Origin: Collinsella sp.
Lineage (GTDB): Bacteria > Actinomycetota > Coriobacteriia > Coriobacteriales > Coriobacteriaceae
Assembly: GCA_031295385.1 (NCBI GenBank)
Contig: JAUMOL010000017.1
Span: 34,581 to 98,580 of the forward strand
DNA: 64,000 nt
Direction: 5' to 3'
The translations under genes and the position numbers were made by a program. The notes under the pieces were generated by a model, which worked only from the letters and a program-made list of their open reading frames with translations, did no database searches and was not told the DNA's origin. Below, piece by piece: positions 51,302 through 60,311 of the stretch (position 1 is its first letter; every line of letters starts with the position of its first letter).

Positions 51302-53454
51302 TACGACCCACCGCCCAGAGCGCCAACCAGCGTGGCAACATCGACGGTGAGTGGGATGGAGCCGCCGCCGGGCAGAGGAATCTCCGCAAGCGTGAACACC
51401 GTACCGCTAATGGTGCGTTCGACTTGATATTCCAACGCCTCGCAAAGCGCCTTGGGATCGGTCACGCCCAACGGAATACTTCGCAGCTTGTCTTGCGCTT
51501 GAGAGAGACCAGCAATGTCAGACCCCGGGCTCTTAATGACGTTGGCGGAATCGGTCAGCACTGGCTTTCGCAGGCGCAAGTCGCACGGTTCCAGACCCAA
51601 CGCCGCCATGGACGCCGAAACGGTATCGCCGAGCCACGATGCGATGGAACCCAACGCGCCGCTGCCCCCTCCTAGGCCTTTAATCATCTCGTCCATAAGT
51701 TCGCCGGCCGAACCTTGGATATCACCGTATCCTACGAGCAGCCGTCCCCAAACATCCATGACGCCGTCGAGCACGCCGGCAACGCCGCCCGAGCGTTCCT
51801 TCAATGTCGAGAAAAATCGCGAAAGCACGTTGTTTTGCGCCGTCGCCTCATCGGGTGCCAACACCGCGGCAGAGATAGCACCGCGATCGCCGAGCCTGAC
51901 TGCCGTGCTAAACGAAGAGTTGAGCTCATCGGGGCTCGAGATGGCACCCGAAACCGCAAGGGCAACTACGCCGTTGCGACCGGGCGGAGCGATACGCGGA
52001 CGCTCGCCCGAAAGCTCCTTGATGGCCTGGTCAAACGTATTGCCCGCACGATCGGCCTCGTCTTCGGTCTGACGCTCGAGCTCGAGCTCTTTGTTGCGGC
52101 ATTCGACGTAGTCTTCCAGAGCCTCTTTGAACTTGTCAAAGTGGTACTCGAAGCCGTTTTCGATGAACGATGGCGGCATGAGGGCGCTTCCAAGCGTAAC
52201 CACGCCGAAGCCGCACGCTTCGCATGTATCACGACCATCATAATCAGCAACAGATGCCAGCCCACTCGGAGTCCCTTTCTGATAGACGGGGCATTCGACT
52301 CCATAATGCAGGTATGTTCTGCCGTCGTTGTTGCTTACAGGCCATGCGGCATCGGTGTAAAGTTCGGTCGGCCGCACCTCGTTTGGGACACGCGGCAATA
52401 GTGGGATATAGGCAGAAAACCGTTCGCCATCATCTTTTATGTATGCTCGATCGACCTCTTCAATCGCATAGGCATAGAACGCTTTTCGAGCGGCTGACTG
52501 CGCTTTCATCTCGACGCTCGATCCCTGAGGTTTTTCATTCGCCAAGCGCTGTCGGTAATAGGTTTTCGCGCGATCGAGCGCTATTTGCGGCTCCCATGTG
52601 ATGCTCGACTTTTCATGACGGTTCTGGCTGTCAGATAGTTCTGCTAGTTTTTTCGCACGCTCCCACATACACGAGTACTTGCCAATCGAACTCTCGTCCG
52701 ACCCGCCACAATCCGCCAGCCAAGCGCGCTCTTTAGCCTTCGCCGTGTCCTCAGAAGCCTTCCGCAGCTCCTCGGCTGCACGCTCTAAATCATCTGATGT
52801 GTCTTTAATGGCATCGGTCGAGATCTCTGACCCTTTGAGCACAGCGAAGTCCGACTCGGATGTCCTGGGCACAGCAAGCGCCGTACCGGTATAGGTCACA
52901 CTATCGGTATCCTGCGCCGACACCGCCTGCGTGGCACGCGCGGCAATCAGATACGGCAGAGCCGTCTCGATTTTCTGTAAGCCTTCCGATGCGCTTTTGG
53001 CAAACTTGTTGCGCGTTTTAATGATCTCAATCCCGGTGTCGACCATATTGCCGGCAACTGGTTCGGCACCCGGGATGAGGATGGCGACCAGGCCCGTCCC
53101 GATCGTGGCAAACCCCGCCAGGCCCAGACTCAAGATGCTCGCATCAACCACCGTGGCAGCCGTGTGATAGGACGACACTACGTTGGCACCCGCCAGCGCG
53201 CCGCTATCGGCCGCCACCTGGGTATCCCCGGCACGCGACATGCTCCATATCGCCGCGGTCGACGAAAACAACAACGTGAGCACCACTAGGATGACCACGG
53301 CAGAAGAAAGCGTGGTATAGGCACTGTCTTCGATAAACAGATCAACACCGGCGCGGCCCATAAAGCCGCCTCGCTTGCGATGGCAGCTCGGACGGCGCGT
53401 CAAAACGCATCTAGACCAGAAACGCTTAATCCCATGCAGCAATCCACGAATCAT
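51301..53454 (-). CDS. TadG-like Flp pilus-associated protein
   Basis: A 717-residue protein with one membrane segment (about 45-70, SAVVILVVLTLLFSSTAAIW) followed by a DTQVAADSGALAGANVVSSY segment, the typical TadG/pilus-assembly start. A long extracellular part follows with a helical Glu/Lys-rich stretch (about 225-290) and a cluster of four cysteines (ECPVYQKG, DTCEACGFG) plus two more. The ATG at 53454 follows GGAGGGAG and overlaps the TadE gene by 29 bases. There is no von Willebrand domain as in classical TadG, so it is a shorter relative. Confidence 0.83.
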   Translation of the reverse strand: MIRGLLHGIKRFWSRCVLTRRPSCHRKRGGFMGRAGVDLFIEDSAYTTLSSAVVILVVLTLLFSSTAAIWSMSRAGDTQVAADSGALAGANVVSSYHTAATVVDASILSLGLAGFATIGTGLVAILIPGAEPVAGNMVDTGIEIIKTRNKFAKSASEGLQKIETALPYLIAARATQAVSAQDTDSVTYTGTALAVPRTSESDFAVLKGSEISTDAIKDTSDDLERAAEELRKASEDTAKAKERAWLADCGGSDESSIGKYSCMWERAKKLAELSDSQNRHEKSSITWEPQIALDRAKTYYRQRLANEKPQGSSVEMKAQSAARKAFYAYAIEEVDRAYIKDDGERFSAYIPLLPRVPNEVRPTELYTDAAWPVSNNDGRTYLHYGVECPVYQKGTPSGLASVADYDGRDTCEACGFGVVTLGSALMPPSFIENGFEYHFDKFKEALEDYVECRNKELELERQTEDEADRAGNTFDQAIKELSGERPRIAPPGRNGVVALAVSGAISSPDELNSSFSTAVRLGDRGAISAAVLAPDEATAQNNVLSRFFSTLKERSGGVAGVLDGVMDVWGRLLVGYGDIQGSAGELMDEMIKGLGGGSGALGSIASWLGDTVSASMAALGLEPCDLRLRKPVLTDSANVIKSPGSDIAGLSQAQDKLRSIPLGVTDPKALCEALEYQVERTISGTVFTLAEIPLPGGGSIPLTVDVATLVGALGGGS

Positions 53455-53962
53455 AATCTCCCTCCAGCCATTCGGGACGCGATTGATACGAGACATCGAC
53501 CTTGAGCTCAACGTAGCCGCCCTCGGCGGTACCACCCATAGCCTGCGCAAACGCACCGATCACAGGCAACGGCTTGACCTCACCGGAAACGGACACGGAC
53601 GAGACGCCACCCGCACCGGCCCGGCCAAGCTCGATATCCCACGACAACGGCCCGCCGGCATGAAAGATCGAAACGTTGGGCACTGCGGCAAGCCGGCGGC
53701 GGGCAAACTCCTTAAGATCGTCGTCCTCCGCCGTCGTCGTGGTCATGAGCCGCGCGGTCTCGGCGGCGGCAGACTCCATGACCGCGCGCGTATAGAGCAG
53801 GCACACCGGTTGCAGCGCGAGAAGGATGAGCGTCAGAAACGTCGGCAGCAAAAAAGCGGCCTCGACCGTAGACTGCGCCCGCTCCTCGCGCGCGATATCA
53901 ATACAACGCGATGTCCTTAGCGCCCGCAGCGGCGTCGATAACCGACATCGAGGCAACGCCAT
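53426..53962 (-). CDS. TadE-like minor pseudopilin, second copy
   Basis: A 178-residue protein if started at 53962. It has a basic N-terminus, the motif REERAQSTVEAAF and one hydrophobic segment (LLPTFLTLILLALQPVCLLY). The remainder is extracytoplasmic, ending in SYQSRPEWLEGDYDSW. The start is uncertain: 53962 (ATG) overlaps the upstream small pilin gene by 65 bases, while an ATT overlapping that gene's stop would be a rarer choice. It overlaps the TadG gene. Confidence 0.75.
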   Translation of the reverse strand: MALPRCRLSTPLRALRTSRCIDIAREERAQSTVEAAFLLPTFLTLILLALQPVCLLYTRAVMESAAAETARLMTTTTAEDDDLKEFARRRLAAVPNVSIFHAGGPLSWDIELGRAGAGGVSSVSVSGEVKPLPVIGAFAQAMGGTAEGGYVELKVDVSYQSRPEWLEGDYDSWIAAWD

Positions 53963-54116
53963 GGGATGCCGCCCGCTCAACCAGCGCCGCCAAGCGTCCA
54001 TCGGTGCCAGCACGCCAAAGTCCCACAATCGCCAGCACGATCGATAACAGCGCCACCGTGACGATGGCGTATTCGACCGTCGCCTGGGCAGATTCCTCAC
54101 GCAGAACGCCATGCAT
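53898..54116 (-). CDS. Small Flp/TadE-like pilin protein
   Basis: A 72-residue protein starting MHGVLREESAQATVEYA with one hydrophobic segment and a short acidic-neutral tail (AASMSVIDAAAGAKDIALY). AAAGGAGGG precedes the ATG. The REESAQATVEYA motif is shared with the Flp pilin, and this could be a minor pilin or a TadF-type protein. Confidence 0.8.
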   Translation of the reverse strand: MHGVLREESAQATVEYAIVTVALLSIVLAIVGLWRAGTDGRLAALVERAASHGVASMSVIDAAAGAKDIALY

Positions 54117-54117
54117 T

Positions 54118-54681
54118 TCACGATCCCTCCTTTGCGCTTATTGTTTGCGGGACCAGACGCACGGCGCGCAGACGACACGAAGCATCGCCAGCATCCGCGG
54201 CAACCGTCACCATATCGACCCAGCCGCGCCCATCGCGCACGATGGCGCCCCACACGTTGCCCTTAATATCGAGATAGCCGCTCAGGGCGAGCTGGGCCGT
54301 TGGCACCTCGCGGTAGGCGCGTAACATATCCGCCGCCGCCTCGGTCATCGGTCGGTCCTCGGACCATGCAAGCCGGACCGCAATCGCGTTGTCCTCAGGC
54401 GAATCCGTCGCAGTGCCAGACCGCTTGTCGAGCGTCCGCAGAAAGGTTTGCGCCGTGACAGCAACATCCGAATCGTCCGCATCTCGCATCTCATCTTTTT
54501 GAGACGCCACCGCCGAATCTGAGCCCGAATCGAAGGCGGCCCCAGGACGCTGCTGCCGCGCGGCGTTAAGCCCCCAAAGTACCGCCGCTATCGCCACGGT
54601 CAGGCAAGCAAACACCAGCAGCACCCCGATGGGGCGCTCGCCCTCTACAGGCTGTTGATGCCCTCGCTGATAGCGTTCCAT
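54118..54681 (-). CDS. Tad-locus protein of unknown function, single membrane segment
   Basis: A 187-residue protein with one membrane segment (about 18-39, IGVLLVFACLTVAIAAVLW) after a short cytoplasmic N-terminus, then an acidic linker and a C-terminal domain. It overlaps the end of the flp gene by 37 bases and is followed at once by the small pilin gene. I do not recognise the family. By position it probably belongs to Tad pilus assembly. Confidence 0.75.
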   Translation of the reverse strand: MERYQRGHQQPVEGERPIGVLLVFACLTVAIAAVLWGLNAARQQRPGAAFDSGSDSAVASQKDEMRDADDSDVAVTAQTFLRTLDKRSGTATDSPEDNAIAVRLAWSEDRPMTEAAADMLRAYREVPTAQLALSGYLDIKGNVWGAIVRDGRGWVDMVTVAADAGDASCRLRAVRLVPQTISAKEGS

Positions 54682-54878
54682 AGATCTTGGACCTTGCCCT
54701 TAAATGCGACGATGGCGATAATCGCGATCACCACGAGCACGCCGACCAAGATGGCATACTCGGTGGTACCCTGTGCACTCTCCTCCCGCAGTAGCTCCTT
54801 GGCGCGCTGACGAACATGTGCCGCCCGGCAAAACGCCCAGCCCTGGACCTTGCCAGCAGCGTCAGTCATCGTGTTCAT
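54645..54878 (-). CDS. Flp-type major pilin
   Basis: A 77-residue prepilin. A ~30-residue basic leader (ends RAKELLREESAQG) is followed by TTEYAILVGVLVVIAIIAIVAF and the conserved KVQDLWNAI, typical of Flp pilins. The usual Gly before the cleavage site is replaced by Ala in the A-QGTTEY alignment, as in the other pilins here. The ribosome binding site is GGGAGG. It follows tadC by ten bases. Confidence 0.9.
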   Translation of the reverse strand: MNTMTDAAGKVQGWAFCRAAHVRQRAKELLREESAQGTTEYAILVGVLVVIAIIAIVAFKGKVQDLWNAISEGINSL

Positions 54879-54888
54879 GTATTCCTCC

Positions 54889-55530
54889 CTACATCATCCC
54901 GCCTGCTCCCAGCAGCGGGCCCAATATGGACAGAAGCAACGCCGGCAAGATGAGCGTGCCGGTGGGAATCAGCAGCTTGACGGGCGCACGCTCGATCTCG
55001 CGCTCGACCGCGGCGCGATGAGCCGCACGGATCTCGCGACTTTGAGCGGCCAGCGTCTCGGCAAGTGGGGCACCCAGGGCGAGTGCCTGCCCCACCGTAA
55101 TGGCAAAGGTCTCGAGCGCTCGCACGTCCAGGTCGCGCGCGGCGGCCAACAACTCGTCCTCACGCGTGCCCACGCCCACCTGCCACGCCATGCAGGCCCG
55201 CTCAAGGCGAAGAGCCAGCACTGACCGGCGGTTGGCGCAGAAAATCTCAAGCGCCGCATCAAACGAAAGACCGGCCGAAAGACCCAAGCGCACAACATCG
55301 ATCATCTCGGACACTTCGCCGAGCGACACTCGCGCCGGGCCGCCCGCTCCAACCGCGCCCTTCACTCGCGCGGTCAGGGCATCGACCACCGAGCGACCCG
55401 CGGCAGCGACCAGCACCGCCTCGCGCTTGCAGGCCCCTGCGATCTTGCGTGCATCCGCCCGATCCAAACCCGTCGCGACAAATACACTCAGGGCGCACAG
55501 GCAAGCCGCAACTGCAACCGGGGCGCTCAT
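54889..55530 (-). CDS. Tad pilus platform protein TadC-like (type II secretion F domain)
   Basis: A 213-residue membrane protein with a GSPII_F core: an N-terminal segment (VAVAACLCALSVFVATG), the conserved EVSEMIDVVRLGLSAGLSFDAALEI block, QALALGAPLAETLAAQ, and C-terminal membrane segments ending GPLLGAGG. The ATG overlaps the tadB stop (ATGA). It forms the inner platform with TadB. Confidence 0.88.
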   Translation of the reverse strand: MSAPVAVAACLCALSVFVATGLDRADARKIAGACKREAVLVAAAGRSVVDALTARVKGAVGAGGPARVSLGEVSEMIDVVRLGLSAGLSFDAALEIFCANRRSVLALRLERACMAWQVGVGTREDELLAAARDLDVRALETFAITVGQALALGAPLAETLAAQSREIRAAHRAAVEREIERAPVKLLIPTGTLILPALLLSILGPLLGAGGMM

Positions 55531-56453
55531 AGCTCCACCCGCATAATGCGCCTGATAACCACCAGAGCAACGGCGTTGAGGGCAAGACCCAGCACCACAG
55601 CGCCCGCGCCGGCAGGCGTCGCAAGACCGCGACGAAAATCTGCCGAAAGCAGCGCCAACACCGCGCACATGCCCGCCGGCATCGCCGCGACCATATGCGC
55701 CGACATGCGAGCCTGCGACGTCTTAACATCCAGGCGGCGCTTGAGCTCAATGCGCTCCCCCACCATGCTCGACGCCTCGGACAGTAAGTCGGCAAGCGGA
55801 GCGCCGGTGCGCTGTGACACCTTAAGCGCCAAGGTCACAAGCGAAAGACCGGGGGCGTCGATGCGCACGAGCAAGTCATCGAGCGCATCGGTCGCCGAGA
55901 TGCCGCAATCGATCGCCGCCGCCACCCGCAAAAACTCGGTATGCACCGGTTCTTGCGCATGAGCGCCCACAAAGCGCATGCCCTGGGCCAGCGAATGTCC
56001 CGAGGCAAGCGACATGGATAGTGCGGTAAACGCCTCGGGCATGGCCTCTTCCGCATCGTGTTGCTCGCGCCGGCTCTCAAAGCCATCCCGAGCGGCGCCA
56101 ACAGCAATCGGAGCAACAAGTCCCAAGGCAAATCCGAGGGGCGATAACGACACCATCGTTAGTAAAACGCAGCAGACACCGCTCGATAGCAGCAGAAACG
56201 CCAAGCGCCCCGAAGCATCTTCGATCACGAGGCCAAGGCGATGCGCCGGAGCCAGCGATGCCCACGAACGGGCGATCTTTTTCAGCAGATCGTTTTCCAC
56301 CAGCTCACGCGGCAGTTTCTCTGCCACCGTCTCGAGCGCCTGACGCGCCAGCTCCGCCGGCGGTACCTGCGGCACACGAGGTTCCGCCCCGCACGCCGTC
56401 GCAACAGAAAACCCTGCCAAACCCCCTACGACGAGGGGCACAGCGACCTCCAT
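55527..56453 (-). CDS. Tad pilus platform protein TadB-like
   Basis: A 308-residue GSPII_F protein. It has an N-terminal membrane segment, two central segments (LAFLLLSSGVCCVLLTMV and the following one) and two C-terminal ones, with the cytoplasmic domain MPEAFTALSMSLASGHSLAQGMRFV. Its start overlaps the end of cpaF by 28 bases. Together with TadC it anchors the assembly ATPase. Confidence 0.9.
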   Translation of the reverse strand: MEVAVPLVVGGLAGFSVATACGAEPRVPQVPPAELARQALETVAEKLPRELVENDLLKKIARSWASLAPAHRLGLVIEDASGRLAFLLLSSGVCCVLLTMVSLSPLGFALGLVAPIAVGAARDGFESRREQHDAEEAMPEAFTALSMSLASGHSLAQGMRFVGAHAQEPVHTEFLRVAAAIDCGISATDALDDLLVRIDAPGLSLVTLALKVSQRTGAPLADLLSEASSMVGERIELKRRLDVKTSQARMSAHMVAAMPAGMCAVLALLSADFRRGLATPAGAGAVVLGLALNAVALVVIRRIMRVEL

Positions 56454-57754
56454 TCGTCCACCTCCTCTTGTGTGAGCGTCCCCGACCGCAGGCCTTCTGC
56501 GATAAACGGCGGCTCGCGGTCAAGCGTCCAGGTGCGCTCGGCGGCATCGAAAGTCACATAGCGCTCGAGCTCTACGCCGCCCGACGCGGCGCGACGCACC
56601 CCCGAATACGAGGAGACGAAACGCCTGCCATCGGCGTGGCGCTCGGACATCACGATGCCGTCGAGCGCCATGGCAATCTGCTCCTCGATGAGCTCGCTCG
56701 GCAGATCGATGCCATAACGTGCAAGCAACGTCAGACGCACCACGGTCTCCTGCTCGGAACCCGCATGAAGCGTGGTGAGCGACCCGTCGTGGCCCGTGTT
56801 CATGGCCTGCAACATGTCGCAGCACTCGGCACCGCGCACCTCGCCCACCACGATGCGGTCGGGGCGCATGCGCAGGGCATTGGTCACCAGGTCGCGGATC
56901 GTCACCGCGCCCTCGCCCTCAATTGAAGCCTCGCGCGCCTCTAGACGCACCACGTGCGGATGATGCGCAAACTTGAGTTCGGCAGAGTCCTCGATCGTCA
57001 CGATGCGCTCGCCGGTGGAAATCTCGCATGACAACGCGTTGAGCAGGGTGGTCTTACCAGATCCCGTGCCTCCCGCAACCGCCAGGTCCTGTCTCAGCGA
57101 CACCGCGCATGACAGCAGCTGCGCATACCAAAGCGGCAGCGACCCCAGCCCCACAAGCTCGTCCAGCGAGCAGATGCGGTCCGAGAACTTTCGGATGGTG
57201 AGAATCGGTCCGTCAATCGCCACAGGCGGAATCACCGCGTTGACGCGATAGCCCGTTTTGAGGCGGGCGTTGACGATGGGGCTGCGCTCGTCGATACGGC
57301 GGCCAAGTGGCGAGATGATGCGGTCGATAAGCACACGGATCTGCTCATCATCCTCAAACGCATGCTCGATGGGGTACAAGACGCCGCCGCGTTCAAAGAA
57401 GGCCGAGCGGCAGCCGTTGATCATGATCTCGGTAACGGTATCGTCCTCGATGAGCGGCTGCAACGGCCCCAAGCCCACCACGTCATCCAAAATCTCGTCG
57501 ATGATGGTCTCGCGCTCGGTCGTCGCGAGATCGGTCGGCTCCTCAACATTGAGCGCCGCCTCCACCGCAGGACGCAATTCCGAGCGGGCAAGTGCCGGGT
57601 CGACATAGGCGCTGATACGCGCCACTTCGTCGTAACCCATGCGGTCCATCACGGCGCGCTTGGTGCGTCGTTTCACCGCGCGGCGGCGCCCCGCATCTAC
57701 AGGCGCTGCCGCCGCTGCAGCGCCGGCAGCCTTAATCCTCGTTTGCAGGCTCAT
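56426..57754 (-). CDS. Tad pilus assembly ATPase (CpaF/TadA family)
   Basis: A 442-residue secretion ATPase. Walker A is GGTGSGKTT (228-236). The Asp box DRIVVGEVRG and His box TGHDGSLTTLHAGS of the VirB11/CpaF family follow. The N-terminal ~90 residues have a basic Arg-rich start (RRRAVKRRTKR). Its start overlaps the end of tadZ (4 bases). It powers pilin extrusion and probably retraction. Confidence 0.96.
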   Translation of the reverse strand: MSLQTRIKAAGAAAAAAPVDAGRRRAVKRRTKRAVMDRMGYDEVARISAYVDPALARSELRPAVEAALNVEEPTDLATTERETIIDEILDDVVGLGPLQPLIEDDTVTEIMINGCRSAFFERGGVLYPIEHAFEDDEQIRVLIDRIISPLGRRIDERSPIVNARLKTGYRVNAVIPPVAIDGPILTIRKFSDRICSLDELVGLGSLPLWYAQLLSCAVSLRQDLAVAGGTGSGKTTLLNALSCEISTGERIVTIEDSAELKFAHHPHVVRLEAREASIEGEGAVTIRDLVTNALRMRPDRIVVGEVRGAECCDMLQAMNTGHDGSLTTLHAGSEQETVVRLTLLARYGIDLPSELIEEQIAMALDGIVMSERHADGRRFVSSYSGVRRAASGGVELERYVTFDAAERTWTLDREPPFIAEGLRSGTLTQEEVDEWRSLCPSS

Positions 57755-59403
57755 CGCTGATCACCCTCGCGCGACCAGGGAAGGCGGATACGCGGGCGTT
57801 CGGTGCGCATTGCACGGTCGGCGACCATATCGCCCCAAGGGCCGACGGCGCACCCCAGTTCCACGAGCATCTCGCGCGTGGCCTCGCGCACGCTGGTCGC
57901 AAAAGCGCTGGTCTGCCCCACTGCCTCGTCAGCGCGCCCAAACGCCATGAGCGCGGCGAGATCCTGCCCGCCATCGGCGATACGAATCTTGGAGCTCAAC
58001 GCACAGGCAATCTCAAAGCGCATGGCAACATCCTCGTCTGCCCCGCGCGCACCGAACCGGTTGAACACGGCGCTCATGCGCGTGCGCGGCACACCTACTC
58101 GACTTGCCAGTTCAATGACGCGCGACGCCGATGTCGCGGACGACACCGCCGCATCGCCAACGACCAGGCAACGGTCGCTCGCCGCCACCGCAGCCGCCAC
58201 GGCGTCGCCCCAAAAGACCGAGGTATCGATAAAGACCACGTCGGATTCGCGACGCAGGACATCAAGCAGTAGCTCCACCGGACGTGCCATGAGCTCGGCT
58301 TGCTCGGGCGCCGCGACGGGACCCCAGAGCGTAACGCCCGGCGCCACGCGCATCGATGCGGCTACGATATCCGGCTCGGTGAGCGCGCCCGCCGCCGACG
58401 GCTCGATAAGTGCCGCCATATCGCGCGGAGCATCGACGCCTAACAAGTCGTAAAGGTTTCCAAACATCAGGTCCAGGTCGAGCACGGCGGCACGCAAGCC
58501 CAACAGCGACGATGTGTGTGCCATGGTGGCAACGATCGTCGACTTGCCGCAACCGCCCGAACCCGAAATGGCGCAGATGACCGGAGCTCGATGCGGCGAA
58601 GCGGCAGCGTCTGCCGGCGGCATCGGAGGCGGCGGAGCGGGCGTCGGTGACAGCGTCCCCGTCTCCTCCGCCGCAACCACACGCTGCGTCCAAGCCGGCA
58701 TGGCAGCTTGTTCGGTCTGCGAGGCAGGCTCGTTCTGTGCAATCTGCTCATGCTGCATCAGCGACAACTCGCCGCACCCGGCAAAGCCCTCAACTTCGTC
58801 GAGTTCATCCACCAGATTCACGCCGTGCACGTATCCCATATCTACAGCCGGGGAGTCGCCAGCATGCTGCGCCGGCTCTCCAGCGTCATCGTATACAAGG
58901 GGGTTCCGGGGGCGCCGACCATGCTCGGCTTCCGCTTTTCCATAATCATCAACACGCGGGCCTCTTGTAGCGCGAGGCGCCCCGGGTTCCCTATCAACAA
59001 AAGCATCGGGCTCAATCGTCATGCGCCGATCGGAATCAACCGCTCCCTCGCCCGCGCACCCGTTGCCGCATATACTGTGCGCAGCGATGACCTCGGTCGC
59101 CCCTGCGCGAAACAGCCCCTCGATATCCGACGGATCGAGTGCTTCTATCAACACGACCACGCGACTCACGCGGCCTTCGGCCGTCAGGCGCGCAACAGTC
59201 TTGCGCACGTCTTCGGTATCAAACAGAGACGCCGCGATGATGGCAGCCCCGCGGCGCGACGGAAACGCCCGAGCCATGGAAACCAGCCCGTCCAGGTCAC
59301 CTACGCGAAGCACCTGTGCACCCGCATCACGGCCCTCGACTTCCCGCTGCAACAGCCCGTAATCGCCGCACGCGCAGCACGTAAGCCAGATCGCCTTCAT
59401 CAC
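57751..59403 (-). CDS. TadZ/CpaE-like pilus localisation ATPase
   Basis: A 550-residue protein. The N-terminal ~110 residues look like a degenerate receiver domain. A long Pro/Glu/Ala-rich linker (about 115-275) connects to a MinD/ParA-type ATPase with GSGGCGKST (281-289) and LDLDLMFGNL. TadZ proteins mark the cell pole or pilus site. The linker is longer than in typical CpaE. It overlaps cpaB by four bases. Confidence 0.9.
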   Translation of the reverse strand: MMKAIWLTCCACGDYGLLQREVEGRDAGAQVLRVGDLDGLVSMARAFPSRRGAAIIAASLFDTEDVRKTVARLTAEGRVSRVVVLIEALDPSDIEGLFRAGATEVIAAHSICGNGCAGEGAVDSDRRMTIEPDAFVDREPGAPRATRGPRVDDYGKAEAEHGRRPRNPLVYDDAGEPAQHAGDSPAVDMGYVHGVNLVDELDEVEGFAGCGELSLMQHEQIAQNEPASQTEQAAMPAWTQRVVAAEETGTLSPTPAPPPPMPPADAAASPHRAPVICAISGSGGCGKSTIVATMAHTSSLLGLRAAVLDLDLMFGNLYDLLGVDAPRDMAALIEPSAAGALTEPDIVAASMRVAPGVTLWGPVAAPEQAELMARPVELLLDVLRRESDVVFIDTSVFWGDAVAAAVAASDRCLVVGDAAVSSATSASRVIELASRVGVPRTRMSAVFNRFGARGADEDVAMRFEIACALSSKIRIADGGQDLAALMAFGRADEAVGQTSAFATSVREATREMLVELGCAVGPWGDMVADRAMRTERPRIRLPWSREGDQR

Positions 59404-60059
59404 TTGTCGCCTCCGCTCTTTTTGCCGCGCGCCGTGGCGGGAATCGTCAAGCTGACCGTTCCCTTGCCCGAGGCTCCCAGCAGTTCCTTGACGTCTTCGG
59501 GGTCAGCCGCCAGCGTCACCCATTCGATCTTGCCCTCGCGCGTGGCACCGGAATCTTCACTGGTATCGATCACGTACGCGCCGCACAACCGATCGGTTAC
59601 GCCGTCTTTTTGCACATACACATCCACGTAGCTGCCCACGCCCGTAGCACCGCCGACCGAGTGCTCGGCATCGACCGCCACCGAAACGGCGACCTTGCCC
59701 TTAGGCACCTCGAGCTTGTGACTCTCGGCCTTGGTGTAGACATTGCAGATCACGGCGTTTTTGGGAATACGCGAAGTCGTCACGTCGCCGCGCACCTGGC
59801 GCAGCTCGGTCGCCGCGTCACGCGGCAGCAGACTCGTCAGCCATTCTTGGGTTATGACATTGGTCTCATCGAGGGTCTCGCCCACATCGATATCACGCGC
59901 CGCGACGCATACCTCGACGCGATCGCCACCGTACTTGGCCAAGGTCTCAGCCTGGACCTGTTCGGCTTGCGAGCGGATCGACGAGCCGTAAACCATGCAG
60001 AGCAGAGCAGCGAGCACGCCCGCGACCAGACTGATGGCGATGCGCTTGCTCTTGTTCAC
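59400..60059 (-). CDS. RcpC/CpaB-type Flp pilus assembly protein (SAF domain)
   Basis: A 219-residue protein with one N-terminal membrane segment (about 8-25, AISLVAGVLAALLCMVYG) and a SAF domain (VEVCVAARDIDVGETL, then ATGVGSYVDVYV). In Gram-negatives RcpC/CpaB sits with the secretin; here there is no secretin, so a wall-facing role is expected. GTG at 60059 follows AGAGGAG. It is the first gene of the operon, with inverted repeats at 60146-60221 upstream. Confidence 0.88.
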   Translation of the reverse strand: MNKSKRIAISLVAGVLAALLCMVYGSSIRSQAEQVQAETLAKYGGDRVEVCVAARDIDVGETLDETNVITQEWLTSLLPRDAATELRQVRGDVTTSRIPKNAVICNVYTKAESHKLEVPKGKVAVSVAVDAEHSVGGATGVGSYVDVYVQKDGVTDRLCGAYVIDTSEDSGATREGKIEWVTLAADPEDVKELLGASGKGTVSLTIPATARGKKSGGDK

Positions 60060-60145
60060 GGCCGCTCCTCTCATGGCAGTGCCGGGCGAATGCCCGTACC
60101 ACCATTGTCTGGGCGGTCAGAGCGCAAAGCGGCGCAATCGCGATC

Positions 60146-60221
60146 TTGGTTTTCGATGTCAAACCAATCGCTGACCAAAAACTAACCAGCCCGTCAAGCT
60201 CGTGGCAAGGTTTTGGTCAGC
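60146..60221. promoter_or_regulatory. Inverted repeats upstream of the Tad operon
   Basis: GCTGACCAAAA (60170-60180) and TTTTGGTCAGC (60211-60221) are perfect 11-bp complements. TTGGTTT (60146-60152) and AAACCAA (60161-60167) form a second pair. They lie 90-160 bases upstream of cpaB and could be operators. Confidence 0.5.
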
Positions 60222-60258
60222 ACGTCAGCAAACTGCATGCTTCAAGGCTTTTCCGCAG

Positions 60259-60294
60259 CAAAAAAGCCGTCTCCCGAACAGTTGGGAGACGGCT
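60259..60294 (-). terminator. Terminator of rsgA
   Basis: AGCCGTCTCCC pairs with GGGAGACGGCT around GAACAGTT, followed on the minus strand by TTTTTTGC. Confidence 0.9.
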
Positions 60295-60311
60295 GTCATA
60301 GGAAAAATCAA

